From assembly GCA_021613535.1 (NCBI GenBank), contig CP075494.1:6510001-6574000 (forward strand): a stretch of 64,000 bases of DNA, given 5' to 3'. Shown here piece after piece: positions 25,572 through 38,653 of the stretch (its first letter is position 1; each line of letters starts with the position of its first letter). Source of the stretch: Adineta vaga. Lineage: Eukaryota > Rotifera. The notes beneath the pieces were generated by a model. That model was not told the DNA's origin. It made no database searches and saw nothing but the letters and a program-made list of their open reading frames with translations. The translations under genes and the position numbers were made by a program.

Positions 25572-26468
25572 ATGTCAAAACGCCGCTTTGAAGTTACACG
25601 TGTACCAGAATCATCGAATACGAATGTTTCACCACCGGAACTTATTCCTTTGATTCATATCGAAAATGAAATTCCGCAACCTCCGCCATTACCAGCTTCG
25701 ATTTTAACAACGAATGATAAACCAACAAATAATCGTTTCAACTCAAGTTTATTTAATTCAATTTTAAAACGTCGAGTTTTAGATACTCGTCGTCGTGCAA
25801 CGATTGCTGCCGCTATTGCATCTCTTGGTAATCAGATAAAACGAAGTACATCTGCTGAAGCTATTCATCATAGTGACATAACATCTTCAATCGCAATACC
25901 TTCTAGTCAAACAGCTTCTTCATTATCGAAAGAAACTGAGGAAACTGATATGTATTCGACTATACAATCGAATGCTTATGATTCCAATCCATCAAGTATA
26001 ACAAATAAATTTCTTCAAGAACTTCGTTCGAAACGTCGTGAATTACGTGAAAAAAGTAAAAATATTTCAATTGATTTACGTATTGATTTCAATCGTCGAT
26101 TACATCAAAGACCTATTCTACGTGCCCAAGATATATTTGATGTTCATTTCCAATCTCATGATGATGAAAATGATGATTATTTTCTAAGTGAACAGAATTT
26201 TTTCACTGAAGAATCTCAAGAAAAAATACGTAATGATATTTATCGAGAATTAAATCGTCAACAAGTTAAACAATATCGTAAACATAATCGATATTTAATT
26301 GTCGGTCGATCGCTATTGGTGATAATGATAGCAATATTAGCAATTATGAGTTTTACATTAATCTATGTTGTTACAGATACATTTGAACGAGCGAAATATC
26401 CAGATGCAACTTTTCCTGAACAAGATTTTATTCCAATGATATTCGATAAAACAACGAATTTTTATTAA
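25572..26468 (+). CDS. unrecognised single-pass membrane protein, 298 aa
   Basis: A single open exon of 298 codons, which is unusual in this intron-rich window. I do not recognise the family. Residues 3-12 (KRRFEVTRVP) include RFEV, which fits the RFx[V/I] docking motif for SPAK/OSR1 kinases. Residues 30-45 are proline-rich. The region around 155-180 is a charged, helix-prone LQELRSKRRELREKS stretch, followed by acidic HDDENDDY. One strong hydrophobic segment spans about 246-267, preceded by basic YRKHNRY. A roughly 30-residue tail follows. Without an N-terminal signal peptide, a type II or tail-anchored topology (N-terminus in the cytosol) fits the positive-inside rule. Function unknown. Confidence 0.8.
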   Translation: MSKRRFEVTRVPESSNTNVSPPELIPLIHIENEIPQPPPLPASILTTNDKPTNNRFNSSLFNSILKRRVLDTRRRATIAAAIASLGNQIKRSTSAEAIHHSDITSSIAIPSSQTASSLSKETEETDMYSTIQSNAYDSNPSSITNKFLQELRSKRRELREKSKNISIDLRIDFNRRLHQRPILRAQDIFDVHFQSHDDENDDYFLSEQNFFTEESQEKIRNDIYRELNRQQVKQYRKHNRYLIVGRSLLVIMIAILAIMSFTLIYVVTDTFERAKYPDATFPEQDFIPMIFDKTTNFY

Positions 26469-26994
26469 TTAGTTAGATCTTATCAAGAACATATATACAT
26501 ATATATTCTAGATTCTAGTCTTCACCTATGCACTGTATGCTCAATGAAACTTTTTTTCTTTTGTTTTTCAACTTTTATTTCGCAATTGTAATTTACTCAC
26601 GAGAACATATCTATTGGTTTGTTTTGCTGATGATGTACTAGTAGTAAATACAGTGTCGTTTCTTTCGTAGTCAGTTTGTACAAAATAAAGCATGAATTCT
26701 ATCTACGAATAAGTTATCTTACAATATATCGAAATAAACACTTACTGAATATGGACGGTATAACTTTTCGTTTTATTTGATAATTTGATTTTTCGAAAAA
26801 TCTATATATACAAGAGATTGTTCTATGACGTCAACATTCATCTTAGTATGCCAAATGTATGTGATGTCGTATGAAAACTATATTGAATCATTTATCAACA
26901 ATGAAATTTCCCTTAAAATGATTTTCTCTAATGTATTATCTATCACACACAGAAGTACATGATTTTATCGGATATGTCTTCTTCTAGTTTAAGT

Positions 26995-28638
26995 TTAAAA
27001 TCGTTCAGATACACTGATTCGTTTATGTTGGACTTCAAAATCTAAATAAACAAAAGCTCGTTCAATATCATCCATTGTTTCTAATTGATCTTGCAATTCA
27101 ATTCCAATATCATGAGCAATCGCTAATGGCATCGATTTTGATAAGCCAATATCAATATCTGCAAAATAATTTACACCAAAATGAAGTGCTTGTACGGAAT
27201 TGATACTGGTTACGACATCAGGACGATAATTATATGCAATATGTGCGATTCGTTGTACAATCATCGGATCAGCAGCAAGTCCAGTAAGAAAACGAACATA
27301 TTCTGAAGAAGAAAAAAAAGGACTATGAACATTCGATTGAGTTTTATTACTTACTATAAGCATGCATACCCCATGCGAATAGTACACATGCTGAAATGAC
27401 TATAGCACCAATAGGATCGATAACTACAGCTTCAGTTTTAATATTTCCATCTCTAGCATTCGAAGCTAAAATAAACGCATATCTTTCAATAGATTAATTC
27501 ATTTTTTTTAAAATAAACTATACCAATTAATCCGCATGAAAGTGCGACAATTCCTGATAGCACATCATTTCGATTATCTGCAGAAAGAACGCTGATACTT
27601 GGATGTACACTCCGATAACTTGTAATAAAAAGAATAGCTTTTGCACCTTCAATTAAAATCCTAAACTATCTCCGAAAACAATTATATAGTTGACTTCTTA
27701 CAGATGGAAAGAACCATGGCAGTAATTGAAAATGGAGTCATATCAATATCTGGTAGTGTATCAGTTGTTGATATATTCTGATTATTTTGAAAATAGTTTA
27801 TATCTTTTGATAATCTCTCTCCACTTTCAATAATGATTTGAACACTTGCTGCACACATAACAATCGAAAGCATAATAACAGAGACTGTCTGAAGACGTGT
27901 TCGTCCTAGAAAAAATGTTCCATTAGAATTTGAATTATATATGAAAATTCTTTCTATCTACCTGCTGGATATTTGTAAGGATCACGTTTTTGAATACTAC
28001 GAGCTGCCCATATCAGAACAAGATTTGTACGAATATCCGTTATACTATTTACGACTGACGAAATAACCGAGAGCGATTGTGATACAACTGCACCAATGAT
28101 TTTTATAATAACAAGAATCTTGAAAATGAACAAAGGATTATATCGAGAAATAATTAATCAAAATAAACGAACAATATTAACAATTAAATTGATGATAATC
28201 AAAATACGAACTGCACGTTGTTCTTTATATTGAGTACGCGACAATTGATATCTTTCTTCTTCAGTTTTTGGTATAAGAACATTTTCAATTGATGTTATTA
28301 ATTCTAATTGTTTAGCATAAAATTTTCTAAAATGAATAATTTCTAATCATATGAAACAATCCTTTTAACACTTACCGAACTTTTCTTGATAATGATTTAT
28401 CATCGACTCTACATAACGATTTATAACTTTGAATATGTTTTAAATAGCCATATTCATTTGATGGAACAGGTGTTGGCGGTTCGGAGAAATCATCGAAGTC
28501 TATAATGATATTAGTTGTACTACTTGATCTATTTGCACGTGATCGAGGAACAAGTGACATGCATATTAATTCAATTGGATTGACCCTGTTACTACTCGGT
28601 GTGGATGATCGTATTCGATTTAGAATTGAACTATGCAT
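26995..28638 (-). CDS. cation diffusion facilitator, Mn-type (MTP8-11-like)
   Basis: Seven exons (28376-28638, 28173-28326, 27962-28118, 27695-27905, 27524-27660, 27355-27465, 26995-27302) join in phase to 446 residues. A disordered N-terminus precedes several membrane segments. In the second, SVVNSITDIRTN replaces the usual DSxxD by NSITD. The fifth carries DNRND, a DxxxD metal site typical of manganese-type members. The cytosolic C-terminal domain has HFGVNYFADIDIGL, AHDIGIELQ and ERAFVYLDFE, closely matching the plant/fungal Mn-CDF consensus. It should export Mn2+ or a related divalent ion from the cytosol by proton antiport. One intron (27661-27694) is only 34 nt. The gene is divergent from secernin, 458 bp apart. 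Confidence 0.88.
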
Positions 28639-29096
28639 TGTAAAGCGAGACTGGTTTTCGTCTTACATGTACATTGAGTCGGTTTTGGTAAAGATCAGTC
28701 ATATAAACTATTATTAGTACTGTTTACCAAATATTGAATCAGTGAAGCTTGACTATATGAATATAACGATGATATACGAAGAAAACAAATTGATTGTATC
28801 TGATTAATTCATGGAAAACAAATTCTTTTTGTATAAGATAAATTTGTACGAGAGAAACTCACGATCGGCTCTTGAAAATATATATAATGCAAAGTATTGT
28901 TTGAGTATAATTGTGAATATGATCAAAATATAATACAAGTGTGCCATCTATCGATAGTCAGGAGTCAATTGGTAACGAATCGTAGTACTATTAATAGACA
29001 ATAATAAATAGTTCGAGTATTGATTAATAAGATTGTTCTTATTTACTTTTTTTCTCTATACTTTCATTATTAATTGAACAAGGTATTTCTATTACA
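28639..29096. promoter_or_regulatory. bidirectional spacer between CDF transporter and secernin
   Basis: 458 bp between the start codons of two divergent genes, so both promoters must lie here unless the 5' leaders are spliced from outside. No clear TATA box or repeat was recognised. Confidence 0.4.
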
Positions 29097-31277
<2,181 letters not shown>

Positions 31278-33858
31278 ACAGTATCTTCATAAATGATTTT
31301 CATTAATTAATCGATTAATATTAATCCGGCAATATAATTTAGTTTAGTCTGAATGAAACCAAATATATATATATATATCTTTTCCATTTTTATCTATGTA
31401 ATCATAATAAATTTGTTCTTTTATTGTCACTTTTCAAAAAATCGCATACAAGCTTTGTCATTTTCTAATGAGTTCTTGAATAGTTAATTGAGTACTTGTT
31501 AGATATGCATTTAGTGTTTGTTCTGCTAGACAGATTCAATTTATTTCTAATTTGCGGACCTGAAAGTATATTACTTTGACATGAATAAATTATCATTCTT
31601 TTAATCTAAACTCAAGAACATTGAGTCGAGACATACAGTAGAATACAAAAAAAATGTAATTTAATGCATAGACTTTTTTTAAAACTGTTTCATATGTTCT
31701 TCGAGCGATTATTCTTGAATTAAGGGTGTAAATGTTAGATATTGTCTTGATGCATTTAGTGAGACTGGAATTGATCGAAAACTGTTATGCATTTGCGTCA
31801 AAATGAATCATAATCTAAGTATTAGTTGCATCTAACCTAATCAATAGGTGAAATTACTGTTTGGCCAGCTGATAGCGCAAGTATCAATCTAGCTGAATTA
31901 TTCTATCAAACAATTTAATCAGTTGATATGAATGAAGAACTTCGAGATGTGTTGATGGATCTAAAAGATAAAAGTCTTAATATCTGATACTTCTGTGAGA
32001 AGAACTTTAAAAAATCTATCGTCAATTATTTTTGCACTCTACTGTATATTCATTAAAAATCAAATAGAGAAACAAATGAGATTATTTTAAGTTTTATTAG
32101 ATACATTTTCGTGCATTTCTTTAGTTACAAAATTAATACTGATTATTTACCAATGAATAGAATAAGAAAAGAGTTAACCTAGATGAAGAATTGCGCTTTT
32201 ATTAATCTGTATTGTCTAAGGAAATCATCAAAAGGTCAAAATGTTCTTTCTATTCTAGCTGAAATCTTAATCAACAGTCAACAATCTCACCATTTAGTCA
32301 TACAATCAAAGTTCAAACTGTGAAAGAATTTTTTTTTAGAGAAAAAAACTTCTGTAATCTGGATATTAAAACTCTAAGATGACACGTCATCAAGGTAAAT
32401 ATCTCTGTTCAATTTCAAATCATTGATAATTTATGAAGCATTCAATGTCAAATATGAACATTTGCTTCATTAAACAGTATGACTAAAGTAGTTAATTAAT
32501 TACCTGCCAAGATTTTTTTCACCTTTTTTTCTCAAATTAATTTTTCATTCATAACTTTCTTCACAAGAACAATAAGCAACGTGCAGAATTAAAATAAAAA
32601 CATACCTATTTTTATTCCCTAAGCGGTGCATTCTTTTCATGAATATTAATCATTTATAAGAAGATTCAATTCCACCGAGAATTTGATTTAATATGATAAT
32701 TGTTCATAATCAGAAGTTGATTCTCGACATATGTGATACTTTTCTTATCAGAAAAACGATTTCTTATTCATCACATATATGTTATTTGACTTAACTGAGA
32801 AAATATTCTTTATTAAATGACATTTCCCTCTTTTTTGACCTCAAATCTCTAACAAACAGTTTCTATCAATAAATTCTTCAAATATTTAATTGTAGAAATA
32901 GAGTAAAATACTGATTCTCTTAATACTATTTACTTCCTTGAAAACAATTATCAAAACATGATTATCGACAGCTATAGATAAGAAATCGAAATCAATCTTT
33001 TCCTTTCAACTTCTAATCATGTACTCGAGCAATCTTTTGATTTCTTCTTTCGTTTATTATTAGTTCAATTAGAAAAAAAAAGAATAATTAAGTTCTCTTT
33101 CTAACGTCATAAACAAACTTACTTAATCCTCATTAACCCAAATAGATTTAATTGTGTACGTGACTGATTATCTCCTAACCTTTTGATAAATATCTTTCAA
33201 GATTCTAGATGAGAACAAAAGTCTCTTTGTAGATACTTGAAATCAATATTCTCATTTGTATTCATGATAAATCATCGATTCTGTTTTGACTAAAAGTATA
33301 AAATAATGAATGCCATTACGATCACCCACGATTTCCTCTTCAATATTCTATTTTTACAATGATATTCATTAATACAAAGATATTTTCTTTAAAAAATCGA
33401 AGTGCATCCGTTTCATGTCTTTCTTGATTCTTTCATCATTCTTTATTTATTTCCGTTACCTTTGTATCTTTCACATTTGAATTGATATTTACTGAAAAAC
33501 AACGAGAAATTTGCATTGATGTTTACATTGTATTTCATGCAAATCTTAACTGAGCTTTTGAAATCTTAAAATGATTGTTGATTTGCTTCAGAAAAAAAAA
33601 GAAAACATTAGCGACGGCTTTGAAAATATTATTGCCTTAAGAATTAAATAAAGTGCACTTTAAAACGATAAAGCAAGAAACAAAATTCGTATGGGCGTCA
33701 TTTCGAAAGTTTCCTTTTTTTTTCAAGTTAAAAAACAAACGAACGAAAAGAGAAAGAAAAAAGAATTCTTTTCTTCTTTCGAATATATATTCAAATGTTT
33801 TTGTCAGTCCAATAACATATTTTATTTTTCTTCTTCATCAAATTATTTCGATTAAACT
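31278..33858. other. non-coding, AT-rich, with possible gene relic
   Basis: About 2.6 kb between secernin and the 78-residue gene. The secernin 3' UTR lies at the start, with a (TA)n run near 31363-31378. Short protein-like stretches broken by stops occur at 31740-32040 and are listed separately. The rest shows no feature I can support. Confidence 0.5.
31740..32040 (+). pseudogene. possible decayed coding relic
   Basis: After an acceptor-like CAATAG (to about 31848), one frame reads EITVWPADSASINLAELF, then a stop, then SVDMNEELRDVLMDLKDK, a second stop and YFCEKNFKKS. The amphipathic, non-repetitive make-up looks protein-like, yet no intact frame or splice path joins it. I cannot name the parent gene. 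Chance open sequence remains quite possible. Confidence 0.2.
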
Positions 33859-34095
33859 ATGGCATCATCAGTTACTGAAGTTTGTGATGGAGAAAATTTG
33901 GCGATTATCTTAGCGCTCTATTGGGTTGTCTATATGCTTATTAATGCGATTATTTTTGCTGGTGCGATGTATGCTCTTCAACAATATCTCGAGAAATCAA
34001 ATGGTTCATTTCCAAGTAAAAGTCATGGAAAACGAAGACATAGTACTTCTCGTGCTAGCAGTTCGATAAGTCTTGTTTCTGGAAGTAAATATTGA
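33859..34095 (+). CDS. small single-pass membrane protein, 78 aa
   Basis: An ATG with favourable context (AACTATGGC) opens 78 codons without an intron. About 16 residues (MASSVTEVCDGENLA) lead into one long hydrophobic helix (roughly 15-41: IILALYWVVYMLINAIIFAGAMYAL). A polar tail follows with a basic KSHGKRRH patch and a Ser-rich RASSSISLVSGS stretch that could be phosphorylated. The profile resembles regulatory micropeptides of ion pumps or channels, but no family match is recognised. It stands alone with more than 1 kb of non-coding DNA on each side, so the codon pattern and clean membrane/tail split are the only support. Confidence 0.6.
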   Translation: MASSVTEVCDGENLAIILALYWVVYMLINAIIFAGAMYALQQYLEKSNGSFPSKSHGKRRHSTSRASSSISLVSGSKY

Positions 34096-35097
34096 ACAAA
34101 CAAATGGCGATGAACTAAATCAATTCAAAAAAAGACATTTTTTTCCTTATTGTACGATTGAATATTTGTGAATTATGATTTGAAAAAAAGAAGGACCAAG
34201 TCATCAAAAAAGATCTGAAAGACTTTTATCGATTAAACTATTTATTCACGAAAAAGAAATTAATCATTTCAATGCATTCAATAGAGGAAATAATAAAACA
34301 AACGTTGAAGCAAAACGTTCCGTTGGCTTTTCTTTCTCTTTTATTCATTGAATGAATAAATACTTTTCTTCTTTTTTTTTCGTCGAACGTTATTGACTCC
34401 GACGACATTTCAAAGAGAGACAAAATCATATGAGTGTTATATTTCTATATAATAACAAAATAAATCAGCAAATATATCATGAATAATTAGTCTCTCCTGA
34501 ATTTCTAAAAGAACCAATAAAAGGATACAGACAAGCGAGTTCAAAAAGAGTTCTTTTTTGTTTTGATTGAATATAATATTAGAATGTCAGCTGCTTTCTT
34601 TCACAATTTGATTGAATATTTGCAAATAATAATAAACAGATTCTTAATCGATATGTTTTATATAGTGCATTAATATTCAAACTAGACAATTAACCGAATT
34701 ATTTCAGATTAAAATAAATAAAGGAAGTTTATGACAAGCGTAGGATTATCTATTCAAACTATGACTTGCTATTCTTAGTTATTTTCGTGCGAAATAATTG
34801 TTGAAAAAGTTTAATTGAAAGATAAGTTCTTACGTGTATTCATTATGCAAATTTGAGAATTTTTCTTTTGTCAGATAACAATCTAGTCACTATCTTATTA
34901 CGCTCTTTTCTGCTTTTCTTTCTTTGATAAACGAATGCATATGTTAGGAAAAATCTAGTGACGATTTAAGGAATTTTTCTTGTTGTTCTTCATTCTTGTC
35001 AGAAGCGAGAAATTCTATCGGAAAAACACGCAACTCTTATTCTCTTCTTCTCGTTCGTCTGTTTCTTCTCTCATTTGAGAAGAGCTTTCTATTTCAA
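34096..35097. other. non-coding spacer
   Basis: 3' flank of the 78-residue gene and upstream region/5' leader of the GPCR gene. AT-rich, with a pyrimidine-rich CTCTTCTTCTCG stretch near 35040-35080. No gene seen. Confidence 0.5.
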
Positions 35098-35149
35098 GTA
35101 AGTTGTATCTCTTTTTCTCGATGAACTTCTTTTCAACATTTACATACAG
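35098..35149 (+). other. probable 5' UTR intron of the GPCR gene
   Basis: Donor TTCAA|GTAAGT at 35098 and acceptor ACATACAG ending at 35149 bracket 52 nt, the typical intron size here. The ATG at 35170 is the first in-frame start after it. Confidence 0.5.
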
Positions 35150-35169
35150 GTGTGGATTATGATCTAACA

Positions 35170-37273
35170 ATGACAGAATTTAATAGTGAATTCGCCAATA
35201 ATATCATTTCAAATCTTGTTCAAGTTGTACCAAGTACAAATGAAACTTCCTTTTCAACATACGATTATTTGTATGATCAAGTAGAACAATTTAGTAATTC
35301 AAATAACAGCTATTTGAATCGAAATGGTCCACAACATCTTGCAGCAATACTTCAACAATTATATTACAAAATGTCAGATGATAAATCTGTTGATAAATCT
35401 CTTTCAAATTCTAGTTTATCTGATTCATTATCACCATTATCATTTTCAACATCATTATTATCAACAGATAGTTTATTACCATTATCAAATACGAAACGCA
35501 GTTCATATAATTTTCTGTCATTGCTTTCCTTTTGGATTGTATTAATTGTTAATCCTATTGTGGTAAATCATTTCTTGTATAAAAACTCTTCATTTATTTG
35601 TATTTTTAGATTTCATTTGGTGTTACTGGAAATCTTCTAGCTACATACATACTTATTCGATGTAATATCGCTAAATTACCCGTTTCATTTTACACCATAA
35701 TGCTCAATATTTCGGATACATTGAACTTATTAATACCAGTATTAATCTTTTGGTTAGATAATTGTATTAATCGAACACCAGATAAAGGATATTTTCGAGA
35801 TCGATCAAATTTTCTCTGGTTTGTTTTTCTAAGAAATCGTTTCTATTTTCTTTTGTATGTCTCTCTTTTAGCAAAGCATTAATGTGTCCTGATCAATTAT
35901 TTGCTGCACTAAGCGCTTGGTATATGTGTGCCATTTCATTCAATCGTTGGTATTCGGTTTGTCGACCATCATCATATTTCTTTCGCGCCACAGGATCTAC
36001 AGCTACGAGTAGTAATACGAGTGATACACATCGTACACGTAAAAAACATTCATCGGCTTCGATGATTATGTCAACTTCATCATTTATACCATTTTGTGTT
36101 CCATTTCATTGTCTAACACAAAATATAAAATTTCGACAACATTTACAAGCATTTCGTAGTATTTTTTTCATAACATTAATGGGAATTTTATGCTGTCTCT
36201 ATCCGATCTTTATGCATGAACTTCGACCTATTATATCAAGTAATGAACATGTTTTCGATTTAAAATATAAGAAAACACGTACATATGCTGTCATTTGGAA
36301 ACGTTGTTATTATAGTAAAAAACATGAATATGCTTACGATATTGTTGGTATAATATTATCATGTTTTCTTCATATATTACCATTGACATTCGTAGCTGCA
36401 ATGAATATTATGATTATCTTACGTTTGAGAAAACGACAACGTCTCATGACAATTTCTACAACTTTATTACAATCAAAAATGATGATAAATAAAAAGAAGC
36501 AATCAATTATTGACCCACATAAACGAACATCGTACATATCTAATATACCATTAGTTAACAACGATACTTACGAAAAAGCAGCTCAACTCAATTCGCAATC
36601 TACTTTCACAACTACACGAAAAGATCAAGGAACATCAACTGATCTATCCATTCAAACAGTACGTCCATTAAATCATCAGTTAACGATGCCATTAAATTTA
36701 GCTACACCACGACGACATCGTTCACGAGATCGAACAATTACAATCATGCTTGTTAGTGTAGCTTTATCTTATCTAGTTTTAACACTTCCCTATCGGTTAT
36801 TTTGGTCCTATAATGTTTATATAAAACGAATGTATCCAGACAAATTAACTTCATCAGTATATTTATTACAAATGCATTATATTGATCATATACTTCGTAC
36901 AATACGTAATATTCATTATGGAACAAATTTTGTTTTCTTTATTTTTCTTTCGAAAACTTTTCGTCGAAAATTTCGACAAATATTTATTGAAAAACTTTTC
37001 CGATTAACAAATCGTTTACTAAATAAGAATTTGACAATAACAAATGCAGACGATCATGGCCTCAATTCCAAAGCTAATCGTCAACGACGATCAACATCAA
37101 AATTAACGAAAGCACTTAACAACAATCAACAGGATCAACGAACATATAATGAATCACGAAGTATATTCGATGAAATTCCCAGTTTACTTGTTGAAGGACA
37201 CATGCATGAAGATGAAATCATACCAATTATGGAACTTGCACATAATAATTTGATACGATATACTAGCGAATGA
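35170..37273 (+). CDS. rhodopsin-family (class A) G-protein-coupled receptor
   Basis: Three exons (35170-35562, 35610-35818, 35872-37273) join in phase to 667 residues. The N-terminus of about 115 residues has several N-glycosylation sequons. TM1 contains GVTGNLLATYI (the GN of class A) and TM2 LNISDTLNLLIP. TM3 follows FLCKALMC and ends SFNRWYSV, where the family usually has D/E-R-Y. ECL2 has WKRCYYSKK, whose Cys can pair with the TM3 Cys. TM6 ends LTLPYRLFW, and the TM7 region reads IHYGTNFVFFIFLSKTFRRKF with no NPxxY. ICL3 is long (about 110 residues) and basic. The pattern resembles invertebrate peptide-receptor-like orphans; the ligand is unknown. Confidence 0.9.
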
Positions 37274-38653
37274 AAACGCTGACGTTTTTCTTTTGTATGT
37301 GAAATGACGTTTTATTTATTCATAAATATATTTCAGTGAGTACATGTTCTAATCAGGCAAACTTATTTATCATTGAATATGATTGTTCCTATTTCAACGC
37401 AACCAGATCTAAAACATGAAAGATCGAATTATGATTTTCTCGTTCTTTGAATTATCCGATTTCATGTTAAGAAATTACAAATAGACGAAAGAAAATTGAT
37501 TGCTAGAATCTTTCTATCTCTGACTCTATTGACACCTCCATCTCTCATCAACATTCTAGACGTACTCTATGTTTCTACACGTCATTTCCCGTAGCTCATT
37601 TTGCCATGAATAAAAAGAAGAATGTGAACTGTGCCGGCATTATTTGTTTCGAAGATGCATCGTTGAATAGAATAATATAACTTTTCAGAAGACTAATCAG
37701 GTAATTATTATAGTTGATAATATCTTTTCCTCAGCTTGCGGAACACAGAAAAGTAATCTTCTAAGAATGACTCAATAGATGCATTAATTACAATGTACTA
37801 TTATTCAATACCAGACATAGGATAAATTTCTAATATATATATACTAATGATGTTTTGAAGACTGAATTCCTTCCGATTATTATATGCAGCTTTCGTACAT
37901 ACGTACATATATAATTGTTTCTTCTTCTCGTTATACTTCTGTCAAAATTATAATTCATTTTTGAAATCAAAATTTGACCTTTCAAAAACAGGCACATCAA
38001 AAGGTTTAATCAAATATTTTCCAAGAAAAACGACTTTTTTTCTTCGTGAATTTTCATTAGTTTTCTATTGATGATCTTAAGTACTAATATATGCATCTGA
38101 TCCAGTGATCTAATCTCATTTAATTCTCCGAACAAAGTCCACCGCAAATAAAACTTCATGTTAAATGAGTATCGAAAGGAAATTATTATCAGCATGAACA
38201 GATACTTGTTGTAATGAAGTACATAATTAAAAACGAGGAACAAAGAAAATTGCATATCTTTTCAGACTTAATAACTATAGATTAGAGTTCGTCTATGTAT
38301 CAAAATAACATGTGTGAACATGGGTGAGAAAATTTTCATGATAAAAAAACGTTCTTCGAATGCAAAGATTACTTTTGTAGTATTAATGATATTTACTCTT
38401 TGTTTTAGTATAATAGAAGATGATATTGAATAGGATAATAAATGAATTGTTATTTAGTTTATTTCGACTAGAACGTCATTTGAATTCGAACAATGCTTAT
38501 CATCAATAAAAAATGAAGGCATTAAAAATTATCTATCTGTTTTATTTATTCTTTTTGAAAAGCAACAAAATATTTCTATAATCTTTTAATTTTTCACATG
38601 TATCATTGATTATTTCAAATCTTCTGATTCCGTACATTGTCGTTTTACTGAAT
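37274..38653. other. non-coding spacer between convergent genes
   Basis: About 1.4 kb of AT-rich DNA between the GPCR stop and the ZFR stop. Holds both 3' UTRs; no other feature recognised. Confidence 0.55.
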
